Source of the DNA: an uncultured Oleiphilus sp.
Lineage (GTDB): Bacteria; Pseudomonadota; Gammaproteobacteria; Pseudomonadales; Oleiphilaceae
Length of the DNA stretch: 38,194 nucleotides
Direction of reading: 5' to 3'
Assembly (NCBI GenBank): GCA_913020245.1
Contig: CAJWAD010000025.1
Location: 1-38,194, forward strand
In this document: positions 15,639 to 24,194 of the stretch, piece after piece
How positions within the stretch are numbered: the stretch's first letter is position 1
Layout of the letters: every line of letters starts with the position of its first letter
Notes under the pieces: generated by a model
Database searches by the model: none
Seen by the model: the letters and a program-made list of their open reading frames with translations, nothing else
Told to the model about the DNA's origin: nothing
Program-made: the position numbers and the translations under genes

Positions 15639-16802
15639 TCAGTCGTTCAAAATGTTAAAATTGCTATCCTGAAGAAGTCGGCGCGCAATAATTAGACGCA
15701 TGATTTCGTTTGTGCCCTCCAGTATTCGGTGAACTCGTGTGTCTCGAAAAAAACGTTCCAAGGGATATTCTTTTATATAACCATAGCCACCATGCAGTTG
15801 CAGTGCCTGATCACATACGTCAAAACATAAATCGGTTGCGAGTCGCTTAGCCATGGCACAATAAGCACTGCGTTCAGCATTGTCTGTATCAAGTTTAAAA
15901 GCGGCAAGACGAATCATTTGTCGCGAGGCAACGAGCGATGTGAGCATATCAGCTAGCTTATTTTGAGTAGTTTGAAACTCGCTTATTGCTAGCCCAAATT
16001 GTTGTCGATCTTTCACGTAGTCCGTTGAGACTTTCAACGCTTGAGCCGCGGTGCCAGCTGAACATGCCGCAATATTTATGCGACCTCCGTCTAAGCCTTC
16101 CATTGCTAGCTTAAACCCTTGTCCTTCTTCAGCAAGAAGATGTGTTACCGGTACTTTTACATTGTCGAACGTGATCTGACAGGTTGGTTGGCTATTCCAG
16201 CCGAGTTTTTCTTCCTTTTTACCAAAAATAATACCGTCGCTGTCTGCTGGAATGGCAAGACAGCTTATACCTTTTGGTCCTGGCCCACCTGTTCGGACCA
16301 TGGTGATTAGCAAATCTGTGGCGCCCGCGCCTGAGATAAAGACTTTGCTACCATTTACAATATAGTGCTCAGCATCTTTCTCAGCTCGTGTACTTAACGA
16401 GGCGGCATCCGAACCGGAACCTGGCTCTGTCAAACAATAGCTGGCGAGTTTCGTGCCGTTTGCTAGGTCTTCAGCCCACTGTTCAACAAGTATTGGCGCT
16501 GCATATTTGCTGAGCATGTTGAAAGCCATGTTGTGGATACTTATAAATGCAGCCGTTGAGGTACAACCTTGCGCGAGTTCATCCATAATAATTGCGGCGT
16601 CAAGGCGAGAAATACCAATTCCAAAGTGCGCTGGTTCAATATACATGGCCATAAAGCCAAGTTTGCCTGCTTCCTCAAACGTTTTACGATCGAATTCACT
16701 GTGCGCATCCCAAGCACTTGCATTCGGTGCTAATGCTTGTGCTGCAAATTTTTTTGCGGTTTCCTGGAAGGCAAGTTGATCTTCAGTTAGATCAAAATTC
16801 AT
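15639..16802 (-). CDS. Acyl-CoA dehydrogenase, probably isobutyryl-CoA dehydrogenase
   Basis: This FAD flavoenzyme makes the first double bond in an acyl-CoA and passes electrons to ETF. The 387 residues contain the N-terminal helical domain, the FAD-binding signature CLTEPGSGSDAASL, the C-terminal motif QLHGGYGYIKEYPLERFFRD, and ILEGTNEIMRLIIARRLL with the expected catalytic base E362. It opens a five-gene minus-strand unit that also encodes the next three valine-breakdown steps, so isobutyryl-CoA is the most likely substrate; a broader short-branched-chain specificity is possible. A GAAAGG ribosome site precedes the ATG. The candidate dinG promoter lies on the opposite strand in the shared 204-base gap. 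Confidence 0.92.
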   Translation of the reverse strand: MNFDLTEDQLAFQETAKKFAAQALAPNASAWDAHSEFDRKTFEEAGKLGFMAMYIEPAHFGIGISRLDAAIIMDELAQGCTSTAAFISIHNMAFNMLSKYAAPILVEQWAEDLANGTKLASYCLTEPGSGSDAASLSTRAEKDAEHYIVNGSKVFISGAGATDLLITMVRTGGPGPKGISCLAIPADSDGIIFGKKEEKLGWNSQPTCQITFDNVKVPVTHLLAEEGQGFKLAMEGLDGGRINIAACSAGTAAQALKVSTDYVKDRQQFGLAISEFQTTQNKLADMLTSLVASRQMIRLAAFKLDTDNAERSAYCAMAKRLATDLCFDVCDQALQLHGGYGYIKEYPLERFFRDTRVHRILEGTNEIMRLIIARRLLQDSNFNILND

Positions 16803-16870
16803 ACAATAGCCTTTCGTTAGGTTGTTATTTTGATTTTATGTGATTTTCTGATTCTTAGCGTGAGGCTTGT

Positions 16871-16899
16871 TTGTTAGAATGCAGACGCTCGATTATAGA
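16871..16899 (+). promoter_or_regulatory. Candidate sigma-70 promoter for dinG
   Basis: TTGTTA at 16871-16876 and TATAGA at 16894-16899 are separated by 17 bases; each hexamer matches consensus at four of six positions. It lies about 100 bases upstream of the dinG start. No LexA-type CTG-N10-CAG palindrome was found across this gap, so SOS control, known for E. coli dinG, is not supported here. Confidence 0.35.
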
Positions 16900-17006
16900 G
16901 TTTGCTTGACTGTAAAAGCCACCCTTCTTGCCTTGACTTTTTTGCTTGAGAGTTTCTTTTTTCGGTCAGTCCGAAATCCATTTCCTAGTTTTAGCAGTTA
17001 GACCAG

Positions 17007-19163
17007 ATGCTCACCGAAGACCAAAAAGACCTTATTCAAACGAGTTACCGTGCGTTTACGAAACGCGATGGTTTTAAACCACGTTACGGCCAGCGTTTGA
17101 TGATTGCAGAGATTGCAAAGTACTTAGCAAGCATCGAATCAAATAGTGAGGGTTTACGCAAAAGTGCATCGGCGACCTGCGTGGTTGAGGCGGGCACGGG
17201 AACAGGAAAAACCTTAGCTTATTGTTTGTCTGTTTTGCCGATGGCCTTGAAATCAGAGAGAAAAGTTGTCGTCTCAACTGCGACGACTGCGTTACAAGAG
17301 CAAATTCTCAGTAAAGATTTGCCCGAAATCCATAAGTATGCAGGCTTAGAATTTGAGTATGCTTTAGCCAAAGGCCGTGGGCGTTACGTATGCATTAGTA
17401 AGCTAGAACAGCGCTTAGAAGCCCTTACCGGTGCAACCGATCCATCTACAATGCCTTTATTTTTGATGGACGCGTCTGATGAAGAGAGATGGACACAAAA
17501 AGAACTCGAAGGCTTTCTTTCAAACTACGCGAGTGGAGCTTGGGATGGCGATAAAGACTCGCTGAAACAAAGCCTGGAGCCGCAAAAATGGGCGCAATTG
17601 ACAACGGATAATCAGCAGTGCAGTGGTCGCCGATGCAGTTATTTTAACTCATGCCCATATTATGAAGCACGTAAGCACTGGGAGGATGCGGATATTGTTG
17701 TTGCTAATCATGATCTTGTGTTATCCGATCTGGCGCTGGGTGGCGGTGTGATTTTGCCACCTCCCGAGCAGGCGATTTACGTGTTCGATGAGGCGCATCA
17801 TCTTGCTGATAAGGCTTTGGGACACTTTTTGGTGAGCACTGGATTGAAGGCAACTGAAACGTGGTTGAAGTCTGTGAGTAAGTCATTATCTGAACTGCTG
17901 CCATATGTGACGCCAAGTCATTTTATGGCGTCACAGATACATCAAATTTCGCCGTTAGGACAAACGTTGCATGAAAAGTTACGACAATGCTATGAGCAGC
18001 TTTCGTTATCTCTAGACTGGGATAGAGAAGATAGGGCAAAAGAACAGTCTAAAGAGCAAACAAAAGAGAGTCGGTATCGTTTTAAAGAAGGTATTATTCC
18101 CGACGGTCTACTGGAATATGCCCAAGATATAAAATTAGAATTTGCTTCGTTATGTCGTTGTTTGGATGAAATAAAAACTGAGCTTAACAAGGCGGTAGAC
18201 GAGAAGTCAGATTGCGGATTGACAAGAGAGGAAGCGGAACAGTGGTTTCCCGTCTTGGGTTCTTTATGCAACCGCGCTGAGTCGCAATACGAATGTTGGT
18301 TATTTTATGCAAAGCCGCAAAGTGAGTCGAAAGTACCGAATGCGCGCTGGGCGATTTTGCGTGAGACTGAAAATCAGTCGGATGTCTATCTTTATGGCAG
18401 TCCACTGAGTGCTGGCGGCTTGTTGCGCGAAGCCTTATGGAATAAAAGCTATGCCGCGGTTTTAACTTCTGCAACATTAACTGCGTTGGGACGCTTTGAC
18501 CGAATCGCTTATAAGACTGGCTTACCTGATGATTCCGTTTATTTTCAGGTGCCAAGCCCATTCAAATTTAATGAAGTAGCCCAGTTAAATGTGCCAAGAG
18601 GGATTGCTTCACCGAAAGAGGGGGACGCACATACATCGATGATAATCGACGATTTTGAGAAGGTTGTTGGCGAACATAAAGCTGTTTTGTTCTTGTTTAG
18701 CTCACGAAAACAAATGAATGATGTTTATTACGGTTTAAATCGAGAGTTACGCGAATATGTGATGACGCAAGATGATATGGGTAAGCAAGAATTGATAAAC
18801 CGGCACCGAGACCTTATTGACAATGGGGATCGCAGCATCCTCTTTGGCCTTGCTTCTTTAGCCGAAGGGATAGACTTACCCGGAGACTATCTCACGCATG
18901 TTGTGATTGCAAAGATCCCTTTTGCTGTGCCGAATGACCCCTTGGAAGAGAGTGTTGCTGAATGGCTAGAATCTAAGGGTAGAAATGCTTTTATGGAGAT
19001 ATCGGTACCTGATGCGAGCCTGAGACTTATTCAGGCATGCGGGCGCCTTATTCGGACTGAGGCAGATCAAGGTGAGGTAACTATTTTAGATTCTCGGTTG
19101 CTTTCTTATCGCTACGGCAAAATGTTGTTAGAGGCTTTACCGCCGTATCGCCGCAATTTTTGA
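17007..19163 (+). CDS. dinG: ATP-dependent DNA helicase DinG
   Basis: DinG is an XPD-like superfamily 2 helicase that unwinds DNA, including R-loops, 5' to 3' and carries a 4Fe-4S cluster. Walker A GTGTGKT is at 63-69 and the DEAH box (VFDEAHHLAD) at about 259-268. Four cysteines, C129, C205, C210 and C216, have the C-X75-C-X4-C-X5-C spacing of the cluster-binding domain of E. coli DinG. Later blocks include LTSATL, the LFLFSSRK segment, GLASLAEGIDLPG and the QACGRLIRTEADQG arginine-finger motif. The length of 718 residues is normal. It is divergent from the valine unit and is followed 139 bases later by a thioesterase-like gene. Confidence 0.94.
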   Translation: MLTEDQKDLIQTSYRAFTKRDGFKPRYGQRLMIAEIAKYLASIESNSEGLRKSASATCVVEAGTGTGKTLAYCLSVLPMALKSERKVVVSTATTALQEQILSKDLPEIHKYAGLEFEYALAKGRGRYVCISKLEQRLEALTGATDPSTMPLFLMDASDEERWTQKELEGFLSNYASGAWDGDKDSLKQSLEPQKWAQLTTDNQQCSGRRCSYFNSCPYYEARKHWEDADIVVANHDLVLSDLALGGGVILPPPEQAIYVFDEAHHLADKALGHFLVSTGLKATETWLKSVSKSLSELLPYVTPSHFMASQIHQISPLGQTLHEKLRQCYEQLSLSLDWDREDRAKEQSKEQTKESRYRFKEGIIPDGLLEYAQDIKLEFASLCRCLDEIKTELNKAVDEKSDCGLTREEAEQWFPVLGSLCNRAESQYECWLFYAKPQSESKVPNARWAILRETENQSDVYLYGSPLSAGGLLREALWNKSYAAVLTSATLTALGRFDRIAYKTGLPDDSVYFQVPSPFKFNEVAQLNVPRGIASPKEGDAHTSMIIDDFEKVVGEHKAVLFLFSSRKQMNDVYYGLNRELREYVMTQDDMGKQELINRHRDLIDNGDRSILFGLASLAEGIDLPGDYLTHVVIAKIPFAVPNDPLEESVAEWLESKGRNAFMEISVPDASLRLIQACGRLIRTEADQGEVTILDSRLLSYRYGKMLLEALPPYRRNF

Positions 19164-19302
19164 TTACGCCCAAAAGCTTTGTGTTTGATTTAACTGGGCT
19201 TCTCGTTAAATCGGTAAATATCATGGTTAGCCGCCATGTGGTAGTAAATGACCGCGCGAGGCTATATAAAATACGGTTTTTTATTAATCCGAGGCAAATG
19301 TT

Positions 19303-20088
19303 ATGCATTTCAATGATCTTATAAACAAGATAACTGCATCCAGCACAGTTGTTTCAATTCCTGATTCCTGGATGCAAGGGCGCGCCACCTTTGGTGGCCT
19401 GGTATCTGCTTTGGTGTTTCGTGCGATGGAAAAGGCATTAAATAACGATAAACCAGTCAGGAATTTGCAGGTTTCGTTTGTGGGTCCAGTGAGTGCCGAG
19501 CCATTACTTATTGAAACGGAACTGCTGCGTGAAGGGAAAAATGTTTCACAAGTGCTTGGGCGTGGTATTCAACAAGGTAAAACGAAGGTCATTATTATCG
19601 GCAGCTTTGGCACGTCGCGCGAGTCGATGATTAATTTACCAGCGACCGTTGAACGTTTTGACGAGGACCCTTCAATTATACCGCCATTAGCGTATGTACC
19701 TGACGTATTGCCTGCGTTTTTACAGCATATTGATTTGCATTATTGCACCGCATTGCCTTTCTCTGGCTCGTCCGATAATTATATAAAAGGGTTTGCTCGG
19801 CTGACAGAACCGCAGCCTTTTGAGGGTGTAGCAACTTTACTATGCCTTCTCGACGCGTGGCCACCTACAACATTACCTTTGTTAAAAGGTCCCGCGAGTG
19901 CTAGCACGGTAAGCTGGACCATTGAGTTTGTTCAACCTATCAAAGCGCTCAGCGAAACAGAGTTTACTCGGTATTTCGCAGAAATCGTAGAATCTGCAAA
20001 TGGCTATGCATCGACGCGGGCAAAAATGTGGAATGAGAGGGGAGAACTACTCGCAATCAGTCAACAAACTATCGCGCATTTTGCCTAA
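19303..20088 (+). CDS. Acyl-CoA thioesterase-like double-hotdog protein
   Basis: This 261-residue protein resembles the thioesterase superfamily members built of two hotdog domains, relatives of TesB. The N-terminal half has the pattern WMQGRATFGGLVSALVFRAM, where a long hotdog helix follows a Gly-rich turn. The second half contains FEGVATLLCLLDAWPPTTLP and SWTIEFVQPI. Such proteins hydrolyse acyl-CoA thioesters in the cytoplasm; the chain length is not predictable. The ATG at 19303 is preceded by GAGG. Its nearest metabolic neighbours are the acyl-CoA genes across dinG, but they are on the other strand and not in one unit. Confidence 0.82.
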   Translation: MHFNDLINKITASSTVVSIPDSWMQGRATFGGLVSALVFRAMEKALNNDKPVRNLQVSFVGPVSAEPLLIETELLREGKNVSQVLGRGIQQGKTKVIIIGSFGTSRESMINLPATVERFDEDPSIIPPLAYVPDVLPAFLQHIDLHYCTALPFSGSSDNYIKGFARLTEPQPFEGVATLLCLLDAWPPTTLPLLKGPASASTVSWTIEFVQPIKALSETEFTRYFAEIVESANGYASTRAKMWNERGELLAISQQTIAHFA

Positions 20089-20387
20089 ATAATAGGGAAA
20101 GAATATGCCTTAGAGTGCAGATTAGTGGTTATTGACAGACTAGCCACAAAATTAGGGTAAAAAAAAGCGATGATTGATGCCGAACAGATCAATCACCGCG
20201 TTCTGAAGTAGGGCTTGTAGGGTGCCCTGATCGGAAAGCTATGTTGAGAAGAAAGGCCTGAATTCTCTCCTCAACAAAATTAATTTCGATGGTGAAATAA
20301 TAGAGCGGGAGGGGGCGTAGTTTGATCGTCCAAAGGGACTAAGCCCCCCTAAAACATGAAAAATAATGTGAACTGATTGGCACTTTG
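20089..20387. other. Gene-free convergent gap with three hairpin-forming segments
   Basis: No credible reading frame lies here. Three inverted repeats are visible. TGATTGAT (20171-20178) and ATCAATCA (20188-20195) pair perfectly around nine bases. TTGAG (20244-20248) and CTCAA (20270-20274) pair with a partly matched interior. GGGGGC (20311-20316) pairs with GCCCCC (20343-20348), with an inner GTCC/GGAC stem at 20328-20339. None is followed by a proper T run, so they are not clear intrinsic terminators. The gap separates the converging thioesterase and LAL-regulator genes. Confidence 0.45.
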
Positions 20388-23099
20388 TTAGATTAATTGT
20401 AGTTGCCGCGCCTTCGAAAGGGCTTCCGTACGGCTTTTTGCCGAAATTTTTCCATAGATATTTCGAATATGCGCTTTCACTGTTGCCGGCGCTAAGGATA
20501 GTTTTCTGGCAATTTCTTTGTTTGCTAAGCCCTCATCGATTAGCCTGAGAACCTCCAGTTCACGCTGACTAAGTGGTTCCAGTAATTGTAGATTCCCCTC
20601 AAGCGCTGCCGCCCCAGGCAGCTCTTGTTGAACGAGATATTCTCTCTGGATACCCAATTCTGTCGATAATCGCTGTAAATAGCTATCTGGTAAAGAAGCT
20701 GTTTCGGCGAGTGCTAGAATTTTAGCCGTATCGCTATGTTCATTTAAATAAATAGCGATAAAGCCATCTTTTGCCGCCTCGCGAAGACTTAAATTGATCG
20801 CGTTGGTGGCCTGCGTTTCGTTGCCTAGTTTGTAGCTGGCGATGGCAATTAGAAAGCGAGCTTGAATTAAATGAAAAAGATGTTGCTTGGTTTTAGTCGA
20901 ATCCTCGAGGCACAATGCTTGATCTAAAGCCTCCTTATATGCTTTTTGTTTAATTAACGTACGCACCTGGCATAAACGAATATCTTCTAAGTTTAGAGGC
21001 AAGATGCTCTTAAGTTGTGCTGTATCATCTAGCACTACTTTGGCGCTATCAGGCCTATTAATTGCTAACAAGCAACGTGACTTAAAGGCACTTAAACTTG
21101 GGGGTTTAAAAACAAGGGCGTCTTTTTTGTGCTCATATATTTGGATTGCATCATCTAAGCATTCAATGGCCTCGATATATTTTTGCTCAGCAAATAAAAC
21201 ATTCGCGTGGGTATATTGGATGATAATGTGAAGTCCTGGTTCCGTTCCAATTGCAATATGCTTCAGTAGCGGATTGATGTATGAGCGTGCAATGGTGAGT
21301 TCTGCGCGTTGTGTGTAAATCATGGCTAGGATACTGTTTTGCCAGCATGAGATGACGCGTGGTTGGCTAGAGTCATGGTAACTGTCAATCCACTGCTGCG
21401 ATTGGATACCTGTTTCTAAGGCGATTTCTAGTTTCCCTTGATAGTAATAAATCCAACCCAGTAGACCACTGCTCGAAAGAACCGTTGTGTATTTCTTTTC
21501 GCGCTTACCGTATTCAATTGCAGATACTAGTGCGATCTCGGCCGAAGCTAAATCGCCAACGGTATAGCTATCGAGCCCGATGCCATAGTAAGTTACCGAT
21601 TTCAACGGCATATTAGTGTTATCAAGTTCCTCAAGTACTTGTTGCGTAAGCTGGTGAGCGCTGCTGATGTCAGAGTGTGTTCTTGCAAGGTATGAACGAA
21701 TTAAGGAGATTTCACTATGCAAATCAATCAATTCATTTGTACTGGTCGCAATGTTTTGGATGCGTTGATCGTCGATTAAATTTTCTAGTTCGTCTAGTAA
21801 TGGTTGGATGACTTCCATCTTATTACTAAAAAATAAGGCCCAAACTTTCAGCATTAGTAGACGAGGTGAGGCACTGATAACTTTGTCTGAAAGCATCGCC
21901 AACCATTGCAACATTGGCAGATGGTGCCCCTCGTGAATAAGGTTATTACCGTTCCCAATTAGTAATTCGGCGAGTAGATCCCAGTCTTTGAGCTGCACTG
22001 CTTGTTCGATCGCTTCATGTTCTTGGTCATTTGCAAGGAGCCAGTCTACGGCTCGATGTTGTAACTCATTGAGACGCTCAGGATCTTGTTTTTTGAGCTT
22101 GTTGAGCAAGGAGTCTCGGAACATTTCATGGTAACGGTACCATTCACCGTGGCTGTCCATAGGAATCACAAAGAGGTTTTTATTCTCGAGTGCTTGTAAC
22201 ACTTTTTGGCTATCTTTACGTTCGCGTATCGCATCGCAAAGTTCCGCATTTAAACGAAGTAGACACGAACTCTCGAGTAAAAAACTATGCAGTTTTGGTT
22301 CTTGATGTTCAAGAATCTCGGTAATAACGTAGTCTGAAAAGTGTCTTTCATCAGCCAGTAATTGAGAGGTTTTTAGATACTGTTGCTCATTGCTTGGTTT
22401 GCTTGATGCTGAAAGAGCAGTTAGTTGCATGGCCGCAATCCAACCTTCAGTTCTTAGGTGAATATCCTCGACCTGTTTATCTGTTAAAGACAAACTCATG
22501 TAGTCACTAAAAAACGCTTTGGACTCGTCGAATGAGAAAACAAGATCGGCAGCATAAATTGCATCAACCCAATTTTTTACGCTCCAGCGCGAGATCGGCA
22601 GTGCCGGTTCAAAACGAGTAGTAATAACAATTTCGATGTTTGGTGGGAGAAAGTCGACAAGATAAGCGACGCTTCGCAAAATTTCTTCATCAACAATGTT
22701 GTGAAAGTCGTCTAGCACAATACTTAGTGAGTTTCCTGCCATAGACCATTCACTCAACTCATTAATAAGCGCGGTAACAGCGGCTTCGAGCTGTGGGGCA
22801 TTTATTAATAGTTGGTTTGCTTCGTCTCCAAAGTTTTCGATACTGGTCGCACATGCTCCAATAAAATATTGCCAGAAACGAGTAGGACTATTGTCGTTTT
22901 CATCTAACGAAAGCCAGCTAATACGTTGGTCATTACTGTGAAGCCACTGCAAGACGACGGTAGTTTTTCCGTAACCCGCTGGGGCAGAGACCAATAATAG
23001 CTTTCTCGCGCTGCGTGGTTGAAGTCGCTCTAGGAGACGCTGCCGTATTACACTTTTAGTATTAAAAGCAGGCGCTAAAAATTTTGTTTTGAGTAGCAT
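20388..23099 (-). CDS. MalT/LAL-type ATP-dependent LuxR-family regulator
   Basis: This 903-residue transcription factor has the STAND/LAL layout. The N-terminal NTPase domain has Walker A APAGYGKTT at 39-47 and Walker B SIVLDDFHN at about 126-134. A long helical TPR-like sensor region occupies roughly 340-830. The C-terminal LuxR helix-turn-helix is LSQRELEVLRLIDEGLANKE onward, followed by AKSRTEAL near the end. Proteins of this type, such as MalT, activate transcription after binding ATP and a small inducer. No maltose or other obvious target operon is nearby; the upstream TSUP gene is on the same strand 163 bases away. The inducer and regulon are unknown. Confidence 0.9.
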   Translation of the reverse strand: MLLKTKFLAPAFNTKSVIRQRLLERLQPRSARKLLLVSAPAGYGKTTVVLQWLHSNDQRISWLSLDENDNSPTRFWQYFIGACATSIENFGDEANQLLINAPQLEAAVTALINELSEWSMAGNSLSIVLDDFHNIVDEEILRSVAYLVDFLPPNIEIVITTRFEPALPISRWSVKNWVDAIYAADLVFSFDESKAFFSDYMSLSLTDKQVEDIHLRTEGWIAAMQLTALSASSKPSNEQQYLKTSQLLADERHFSDYVITEILEHQEPKLHSFLLESSCLLRLNAELCDAIRERKDSQKVLQALENKNLFVIPMDSHGEWYRYHEMFRDSLLNKLKKQDPERLNELQHRAVDWLLANDQEHEAIEQAVQLKDWDLLAELLIGNGNNLIHEGHHLPMLQWLAMLSDKVISASPRLLMLKVWALFFSNKMEVIQPLLDELENLIDDQRIQNIATSTNELIDLHSEISLIRSYLARTHSDISSAHQLTQQVLEELDNTNMPLKSVTYYGIGLDSYTVGDLASAEIALVSAIEYGKREKKYTTVLSSSGLLGWIYYYQGKLEIALETGIQSQQWIDSYHDSSQPRVISCWQNSILAMIYTQRAELTIARSYINPLLKHIAIGTEPGLHIIIQYTHANVLFAEQKYIEAIECLDDAIQIYEHKKDALVFKPPSLSAFKSRCLLAINRPDSAKVVLDDTAQLKSILPLNLEDIRLCQVRTLIKQKAYKEALDQALCLEDSTKTKQHLFHLIQARFLIAIASYKLGNETQATNAINLSLREAAKDGFIAIYLNEHSDTAKILALAETASLPDSYLQRLSTELGIQREYLVQQELPGAAALEGNLQLLEPLSQRELEVLRLIDEGLANKEIARKLSLAPATVKAHIRNIYGKISAKSRTEALSKARQLQLI

Positions 23100-23262
23100 G
23101 CGGTAGAATGCTTCTTACTGTAAGTTGAGTGGGACTATCTTCAGAAGAGCCTGGATCGTGAAGTAGCCATGAACGCTGGAATCTCGAAAGTGTACCTCAA
23201 GCGTCAGCAATACAGAACATCCAGAGTAATCTCGTTTAATTACAGCTGGTTAAGAGTTGATG

Positions 23263-24063
23263 TCAGCGAAAGAATGCGTATTTGCAACCAATCGCAATAA
23301 GAATCAGGGCGAGAGCCGTTTGTAATTTGTCCGCTGGGACTTTTTTGCTCAGTTTCGAACCAAAATGTATCGCAGGTAGTGAGCCGAGCAACAAGCAACC
23401 AAGCAGACTGAAATCTACATTCCCCAGCTGCATATGGCCTATGCCAGCAATCAAGGTAAGAGGCACAGCATGAGCAATGTCTGTACCAATAATTGTCACC
23501 GGATTCAGTCGTGGGTAGAGCATCATAAGGGCGGCAGCGCCAAATGCGCCCGCGCCTACGGATGACAACGTTACACATACGCCTAATATTGCCCCCATCA
23601 TCACAGTGAGCAGTGTCTGATTATTTTTTAGCGAATGTAAACTTTTCTCTTTTAATTTGTATGATTTAAGTAAACGGCTACGCAACAATATTACCGAGGC
23701 GGTGAAAATAAGCATGTAGCCAAGAGCAGTGAGCAAGACATGTTGATACGCCTCCGGACTGCCGAATACATTTTTGAGCAAGTAAACAGTGATCAGTGCG
23801 GCTGGAATACTGCCCATGCTGAGGCGTAAAACAATAGCCCAGTTTATCGTCGCTTGTTTGGCGTGTGCGACAATTCCCCCAGCCTTAGTGCCCGCCGCAT
23901 AGATAAGGTCTGTGCCGATGGCAATATGAGGTGGGATGTGGAAGAAAATTAGTAAAGGTGTCATGAGTGAACCACCACCAACGCCGGTAAGTCCAACCAT
24001 AAATCCGACGCCTGCCCCAGCAAAAATAAATTTGAGCAGTTCGGTTATTGCAAGTAAATCCAT
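23263..24063 (-). CDS. TSUP (TauE/SafE) family membrane transporter
   Basis: This 266-residue inner-membrane protein has about eight hydrophobic helices in two related halves. Each half opens with a glycine-rich turn: GLTGVGGGSLMTPLL near residue 21 and SSVGAGAFGAAALMMLYP near residue 160. TSUP members move sulfite, sulfoacetate, taurine-related or other anions. Here the gene is divergent from cysB across 131 bases and lies close to cysH, so a role in moving a sulfur oxyanion under CysB influence is plausible but rests only on position. The same protein type also occurs with no link to sulfur. Confidence 0.87.
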   Translation of the reverse strand: MDLLAITELLKFIFAGAGVGFMVGLTGVGGGSLMTPLLIFFHIPPHIAIGTDLIYAAGTKAGGIVAHAKQATINWAIVLRLSMGSIPAALITVYLLKNVFGSPEAYQHVLLTALGYMLIFTASVILLRSRLLKSYKLKEKSLHSLKNNQTLLTVMMGAILGVCVTLSSVGAGAFGAAALMMLYPRLNPVTIIGTDIAHAVPLTLIAGIGHMQLGNVDFSLLGCLLLGSLPAIHFGSKLSKKVPADKLQTALALILIAIGCKYAFFR

Positions 24064-24121
24064 ATTTTTTAGTCTATATTGTTACCAATAGAGAAGTTGT
24101 TTAGTACGAAGGGTAATATAT

Positions 24122-24169
24122 AAGAATTTTGTTATTCTTCAAAAGAATAATTGCCTATAGGCTTATAAC
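24122..24169. promoter_or_regulatory. Palindrome cluster and -10 in the cysB/TSUP divergent region
   Basis: TTATTCTT (24132-24139) and AAGAATAA (24143-24150) form a perfect 8-bp inverted repeat around CAA. A further AAGAAT lies at 24122-24127. A second perfect palindrome, GCCTATAGGC, follows at 24153-24162, and a good -10, TATAAC, overlaps its end at 24164-24169. No -35 hexamer is present; the first palindrome occupies that place. This is what an autoregulatory operator for the LysR-type CysB, or for control of the divergent TSUP gene, would look like. Binding by CysB is inferred. Confidence 0.5.
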
Positions 24170-24194
24170 TTGCCGTTTTGAAAAGGGTCTTTAA

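Noticed and set aside
16901-16947. Repeated TTTGCTTGA/CTTGACT words before dinG
   Set aside because: The words are short and irregularly spaced, and the TTGACT copies have no matching -10 downstream.
16803-17006. SOS (LexA) box before dinG
   Set aside because: CTG triplets are present, but none is followed by CAG at the required ten-base spacing on either strand.
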